From assembly GCF_014595975.1 (NCBI RefSeq), contig NZ_JABWGQ010000047.1, positions 91,833 to 155,832 of the forward strand: 64,000 nt of DNA. The letters are read 5' to 3'. Source of the DNA: Sphingopyxis sp. LK2115 (GTDB taxonomy: Bacteria; Pseudomonadota; Alphaproteobacteria; Sphingomonadales; Sphingomonadaceae). Made by a program: the position numbers and the translations under genes. This document shows, piece by piece, positions 60,213 to 64,000 of this stretch (position 1 is its first letter; each line of letters begins with the position of its first letter). A model generated the notes under the pieces. That model was not told where the DNA came from. It did not search any database and worked only from the letters and a program-made list of their open reading frames with translations.

Positions 60213-61883
60213 ATGACCGACCGCGCCGACACGCTTACCATCATCCTGTCGCAGATGACCCAGGCGGTTGGCGACCTCGCCGCCAATGCCGATGCGATGC
60301 GCGCGGTTCGTGCACGGCACAAGGGCGCCGACCTCATTCTTTATCCCGAGCTGCAACTGATCGGCTATCCCCCCGAAGATCTGGTGCTGAAGCCAGCGCT
60401 CGCGACACGCGCCGCGGCGCTGCTTGCCGAACTGGCCGCCGAGACCGCCGACGGCGGCCCGGCGATGCTGGTGGGATCGGTCGAACGCGGCGCCGACGGC
60501 AAGCTCTATAATATCGTCGCGCTGCTCGATGGCGGCCGGGTGGTCGCGACGCGAAGGAAGCATGAACTGCCCAATTACGGCACCTTCGACGAAAAGCGCG
60601 TCTTTGCGCCCGGCCCGCTGCCCGACGTCGTCGAATGGCGCGGCATGAAGCTGGGTCTGCCGATCTGCGAGGACGGCTGGCTGCCGACCGTGTGCCGGCA
60701 TCTCGCGGCTGAGGGCGCCGAGCTGCTGATCTCGGTCAACGGCAGTCCCTATGAGATCGACAAGGACGAGCGGCGCCTCTCGCAGGTGTTCGCCGCGCGC
60801 GTCGCCGAAACCGGATTGCCGCTTATTTTCCTCAACCGCATCGGCGGACAGGACGAGCTGGTGTTCGACGGCTGCTCTTTTGTGCTGAACGGCGACGGCG
60901 CCACCGCGCATCGCCTGACCGACTGGGAGGCGGAGGAGCGGGTCACGCGCTGGACGAGAGACGCCGCGGGCTGGCGCTGCGACGCGGGCGCGATCGCCGA
61001 ATGGGAGGCGCATCCCGCCGACATCTATAGCGCGATGATCCTGTCGCTGCGCGACTATGTCGAGCGCAATGGCTTTCCCGGCGTCGTGCTCGGCCTGTCG
61101 GGCGGGATCGATTCGGCGCTCTGCGCGGCGATCGCCGCCGACGCGCTCGGCCCCGACAAGGTCTGGTGCGTGATGCTGCCAAGCCGCTTTACCAGCCGGG
61201 CCAGCCTCGACGATGCCGAAGGCTGCGCAAAGCTGATCGGATGCCGGCTCGACACCATCCCGATCGGGCCTGCGGTCGAGGCATTTGATGAGATGCTGGC
61301 GGGCAGCTTCGCCGACCGCGACGTCGACATTACCGAGGAAAATGTCCAGTCGCGCATCCGCGGCGTGACGCTGATGGCGCTCAGCAACAAATTCGGACCG
61401 ATGCTGCTGACGACCGGCAACAAGAGCGAGATGAGCGTCGGCTATGCGACCATCTATGGCGACATGGCGGGCGGCTATAATCCGCTGAAGGACGCCTATA
61501 AGATGACGGTCTTTGCGCTCGCGAAATGGCGCAATGGCAATGTGCCGCGGCTGTCGCGCAACCCGGTGATGCCCGTGATGCCCGAAACCATCATCGCCAA
61601 GCCGCCGAGCGCCGAGCTGCGCCCCGACCAGACGGATCAGGACAGCCTGCCGCCCTATGAGGATCTCGACCGTATGCTCCATATGCTGGTCGAGGAAGAG
61701 GCGAGCGTCGACGATGTCGTGGCGCGTCACGGCTTCGACCGCGACGCGGTGGCGCGGATCGAACGGCTGCTCGCCATCGCCGAGTACAAGCGCCGCCAGG
61801 CGCCGCCGGGGGTCAAGCTGTCGACGCGCAATTTCGGTCGCGACCGGCGCTATCCGATCACGCACGGGTTCCGGACGGGATAG
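60213..61883 (+). CDS. nadE: Glutamine-dependent NAD+ synthetase
   Basis: Last step of NAD synthesis, amidating nicotinic acid adenine dinucleotide. The 556 residues join an N-terminal nitrilase-type glutaminase domain (Glu in LILYPELQLIGYPPEDL; Lys in RRKHELPNYGTFDEKRVF; Cys in GLPICEDGWLPTV) with a C-terminal synthetase domain with the P-loop VVLGLSGGIDSALCAAIA (about 286-304). ALSNKFGPMLLTTGNKSEMSVGYATIYGDMAGGYNPLKD is diagnostic. ATG 60213 is used; an in-frame TTG lies 12 codons upstream. AAGG lies before the ATG. Confidence 0.96.
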   Translation: MTDRADTLTIILSQMTQAVGDLAANADAMRAVRARHKGADLILYPELQLIGYPPEDLVLKPALATRAAALLAELAAETADGGPAMLVGSVERGADGKLYNIVALLDGGRVVATRRKHELPNYGTFDEKRVFAPGPLPDVVEWRGMKLGLPICEDGWLPTVCRHLAAEGAELLISVNGSPYEIDKDERRLSQVFAARVAETGLPLIFLNRIGGQDELVFDGCSFVLNGDGATAHRLTDWEAEERVTRWTRDAAGWRCDAGAIAEWEAHPADIYSAMILSLRDYVERNGFPGVVLGLSGGIDSALCAAIAADALGPDKVWCVMLPSRFTSRASLDDAEGCAKLIGCRLDTIPIGPAVEAFDEMLAGSFADRDVDITEENVQSRIRGVTLMALSNKFGPMLLTTGNKSEMSVGYATIYGDMAGGYNPLKDAYKMTVFALAKWRNGNVPRLSRNPVMPVMPETIIAKPPSAELRPDQTDQDSLPPYEDLDRMLHMLVEEEASVDDVVARHGFDRDAVARIERLLAIAEYKRRQAPPGVKLSTRNFGRDRRYPITHGFRTG

Positions 61884-61912
61884 CGCCGGGACAGAGGAGG
61901 AGGATAAGGATC

Positions 61913-62344
61913 ATGTTGTCATTGGGGGCGAAGGCGCCGGCGGACCGGGCCGAACGGGTGCTCGACATATTGCGGATCACGGTCGCGCTGCTCATTCTGA
62001 TCCACGGCGTCTACCGGCTCGTGGCCGATCTGGTCGTCCCCTTCGGCACCTGGCTCGACAGCCTCGGCTTTCCTTATGGCTATGGCTGGGCGATGACGGT
62101 CACAATCTATGAGCTGGTCGGTCCCGCGTTGATGCTCGCGCGCCGCTGGACCAGTCTTGCCGCGCTGGGCCACGCCTTCATCCTGACATTGGGAATGATC
62201 CTCGTCCACATGCCCGCCGGCTGGTTCGTCGTCGGCGGCGGGCGCAACGGCATGGAATATAGCGTGTTGCTGATCGTCGCGCTGCTCGCGATCGCCTGGG
62301 CCTATTGGCCCGCGACGCGCGCGCCGCAACCGGTCGCCGGGTGA
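61913..62344 (+). CDS. DoxX-like small membrane protein
   Basis: A 143-residue protein with four TM segments (about residues 18-36, 58-78, 85-103 and 115-132). The first segment, ERVLDILRITVALLILIHGVYRLVADLVVPFGTWLDSLGFP, and YELVGPALMLARRWT match the DoxX family. Function of most members is unknown; some affect respiration or redox balance. GGAGGAGG lies before the ATG, a strong site. It follows nadE by 29 bases, so co-transcription is likely. Confidence 0.78.
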   Translation: MLSLGAKAPADRAERVLDILRITVALLILIHGVYRLVADLVVPFGTWLDSLGFPYGYGWAMTVTIYELVGPALMLARRWTSLAALGHAFILTLGMILVHMPAGWFVVGGGRNGMEYSVLLIVALLAIAWAYWPATRAPQPVAG

Positions 62345-62348
62345 TCGC

Positions 62349-62558
62349 TTGACGAACTGGCTGACCGGCGTCGGCTATGCGCTGTCGATCGTCAGCGTCG
62401 CCTTGCTCGCGTGGGCGGCGTGGCCGAGTGCGGGCGGGGATCGCACGCTGGCGCTTGCGGTGATCGCGGGGGCGGCGCTGTCGGTGATCGGCATGGCGCT
62501 GCGCTGGGCGGCGCATGTGCGCGTCAACCGCAAGCTTCGCGAGGAGCGCGAAGGCTGA
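62349..62558 (+). CDS. Small two-TM membrane protein, unknown
   Basis: A 69-residue product with two hydrophobic segments (about 6-23 and 33-50) and a very basic/acidic tail (HVRVNRKLREEREG). Start is a TTG just five bases behind the DoxX stop; no better start exists. Close spacing and in-frame hydrophobicity suggest a real gene, but no family is recognised and no strong ribosome site is visible. Confidence 0.5.
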   Translation: MTNWLTGVGYALSIVSVALLAWAAWPSAGGDRTLALAVIAGAALSVIGMALRWAAHVRVNRKLREEREG

Positions 62559-62625
62559 CGGACGCGGCGCGGCGCGCAACTGCGGGGTCGCCATCGGGGC
62601 GGCAATGCGGCTATAGGCGCGCGCC

Positions 62626-63945
62626 ATGACCGTCACGACCCGCTTCGCCCCTTCGCCGACCGGCCATCTGCACGTCGGCAACGTTCGCACCGCGCTCCAT
62701 AACTGGTTGTGGGCGCGCAAGCATGGCGGGCGCTTCCTGCTGCGCATCGACGACACCGATCTTGAGCGGTCTAAGGAGGAATATGTCGCGGGCATTCGCG
62801 CTGACCTGAACTGGCTGGGGCTCGACGTGGACGGCGAGGTGCGGCAGTCGATGCGCTTCGCGCTCTACGAGGCCGAGTTCGAAAAACTGAAGGCGGCCGG
62901 CCGCGTCTATGCCTGTTACGAAACGCCTGAGGAGCTGGAGATTCGCCGCAAGATCCTGCTCTCGCGCGGGCTGCCCCCCGTCTATGAGCGCAAGCCCGAG
63001 GGTGCGCCGGCGCCCGAAGGTGTGGCGCCGCACTGGCGCTTCCGGCTTGACCATGATGCGCCCATCGAATGGACCGACCTTATTCGCGGGCCACAGCATT
63101 TCGAGCCGCGGACGATGTCGGACCCGGTGGTGCGCCGCGCCGACGGCAGCTGGCTTTACCTGTTGCCGAGCGTGATCGACGACATCGCGATGGGCATCAG
63201 CCATGTCGTGCGCGGCGAGGACCATGTGTCGAACACCGCCGCGCAGGTGCAGATGTTTGCCGCGCTCGGCGCCGCGCCCCCCGCCTTCGCGCACGAGGCG
63301 CTGCTCGTCGGGACCGAGGGCAAATTGTCGAAGCGGCTGGGCTCGCTCGGGATGGATGCGCTGCGCGAACGGGGGATCGAGCCGATCGCGCTTGCTGCGC
63401 TGCTCGCGCGGCTCGGCACCAGCGATCCGGTCGAGCCGGTGACCGATATGGCGCCGCTGATCGCGGGCATCGACTTCGCGCGCTTTGGCCGCGCCCCGGC
63501 GCGTTTCGACGAGGCCGAACTGGCGCTGCTGGGGCAGAAGATCCTCCATCACACCGATTACGCCGCGGTCGCCGATCGTTTGCCCGCGGCGATCGACGCA
63601 GCACGCTGGAACGCAATTCGTCCCAATCTGGCGACCGTTGCCGAGGCCGCCGACTGGGTGGCGGTGTTCGACGGGCCGTTCGTCCCGCCCGCGGCTGACG
63701 CGGTCGACCGTCCGGTGCTGGCCGCCGCGGCAAAGGCGGCGCCGGGGATCGACTGGGGCGCCGACCCGTGGCACGCGCTTACCGCCGCGGCAAAGGCGGC
63801 GACGGGAGCGAAAGGCCGCGCACTGTTCCTGCCGCTGCGCCGCGCGCTGACCGCGCGCGACCATGGCCCCGACATGGCCGAGCTGCTGCCGCTGATCGCA
63901 AAGGAGGAAGCGATCGCGCGACTGGCGGCGGCCGGGGGTTCTTAG
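62626..63945 (+). CDS. gltX: Glutamyl-tRNA synthetase
   Basis: Charges tRNA-Glu (and possibly tRNA-Gln, if a GatCAB pathway exists) in the cytosol. The 439 residues have the class I signature RFAPSPTGHLHVGNVRTAL (HIGH variant), RIDDTDLERSKEEY, GLPPVYERK and KLSKRLGS (KMSKS variant, about residue 238). It is a bit shorter than the usual 465-490, with a reduced anticodon-binding part. Alphaproteobacteria often encode two GltX copies; this could be the second, more specific one. No operon partner is evident downstream in the remaining 55 bases. Confidence 0.93.
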   Translation: MTVTTRFAPSPTGHLHVGNVRTALHNWLWARKHGGRFLLRIDDTDLERSKEEYVAGIRADLNWLGLDVDGEVRQSMRFALYEAEFEKLKAAGRVYACYETPEELEIRRKILLSRGLPPVYERKPEGAPAPEGVAPHWRFRLDHDAPIEWTDLIRGPQHFEPRTMSDPVVRRADGSWLYLLPSVIDDIAMGISHVVRGEDHVSNTAAQVQMFAALGAAPPAFAHEALLVGTEGKLSKRLGSLGMDALRERGIEPIALAALLARLGTSDPVEPVTDMAPLIAGIDFARFGRAPARFDEAELALLGQKILHHTDYAAVADRLPAAIDAARWNAIRPNLATVAEAADWVAVFDGPFVPPAADAVDRPVLAAAAKAAPGIDWGADPWHALTAAAKAATGAKGRALFLPLRRALTARDHGPDMAELLPLIAKEEAIARLAAAGGS

Positions 63946-64000
63946 GGTCAGATCTGTAATTGCAGAGCTAGGCGGTGCGATCCCTCGAGGGTTTCACGGA

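Noticed and set aside
63946..64000. Possible RNA gene after gltX
   Set aside because: The last 55 bases show no cloverleaf, hairpin or reading frame that can be supported before the window ends.

Overview
The window is a compact, GC-rich chromosome segment from an alphaproteobacterium, most likely a Sphingopyxis/Sphingomonas-type sphingomonad. The basis is the hemC-hemD-mitofilin-like order, metX-metW, a large TonB-dependent receptor, a sphingomonad-style flagellar regulon with both sigma54 and sigma28 promoters, and the small palindromic repeats typical of this group. No prophage, insertion sequence, CRISPR array or rRNA was seen. The species cannot be named from the sequence.

Layout. Positions 1-7023 hold housekeeping and metabolic genes: gpsA (3' end outside the window), tsaD, hemC-hemD with a mitofilin-like membrane protein, and a glutaryl-CoA dehydrogenase overlapping a class III CoA-transferase. 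Positions 7171-10377 hold a TonB-dependent receptor divergent from a TetR regulator, with a perfect palindrome between them. Positions 10587-19832 hold metW-metX, hisC-tyrC, a plsC/ydcF/ftsX/ftsE block, a zinc-ribbon membrane protein and a UPF0324 transporter. A tRNA-Arg(CCG) follows. Positions 20005-24088 hold a CoA-transferase, a thiolase and a long acyl-CoA dehydrogenase resembling methylsuccinyl-CoA dehydrogenase. Positions 24357-26241 hold four small genes: a LuxR-type membrane-anchored HTH protein, two unknowns and a MarR-like regulator.

Positions 26314-57330 are an almost uninterrupted flagellar locus. The parts are: slt-flhA-fliA (minus); flgM and a FlgN-like gene (minus); flgA (minus); flgBCDEFGHIJKL (plus); motAB (plus); a FlbD/FleQ-like sigma54 activator (plus); and fliEFGHIJKLMNOPQR-flhB followed by fliD-fliS (minus). 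Flagellin fliC (plus) is divergent from fliE. Four promoters match sigma54 (-24 GG, -12 GC): flgB, flgA, fliE and the slt-flhA-fliA unit. Four more share a sigma28-like pattern, C(T/C)CAA or CTTAA followed 15 bases later by GCCGTTA: flgM, motA, fliD and fliC. The inferred hierarchy is activator plus sigma54 for the basal body, export gate and FliA, then FliA for the filament, cap, motor and FlgM. There are no chemotaxis genes, and FliM lacks the usual CheY-binding N-terminus.

Positions 57527-63945 return to housekeeping: rpmI-rplT, a histidinol-phosphatase-like gene, prs, nadE, a DoxX-like protein, a small membrane protein and gltX.

Nothing in the window is a clearly new defence or mobile system. 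The most interesting items are the self-consistent sigma54/sigma28 promoter sets, a palindromic repeat inside the fliP reading frame, a signal-less lytic transglycosylase in the flhA-fliA operon, the reduced FlgD/FlgE/FlgH/FliM proteins, the mitofilin-like gene next to hemCD, and a 12-bp inverted repeat before the LuxR-type gene.
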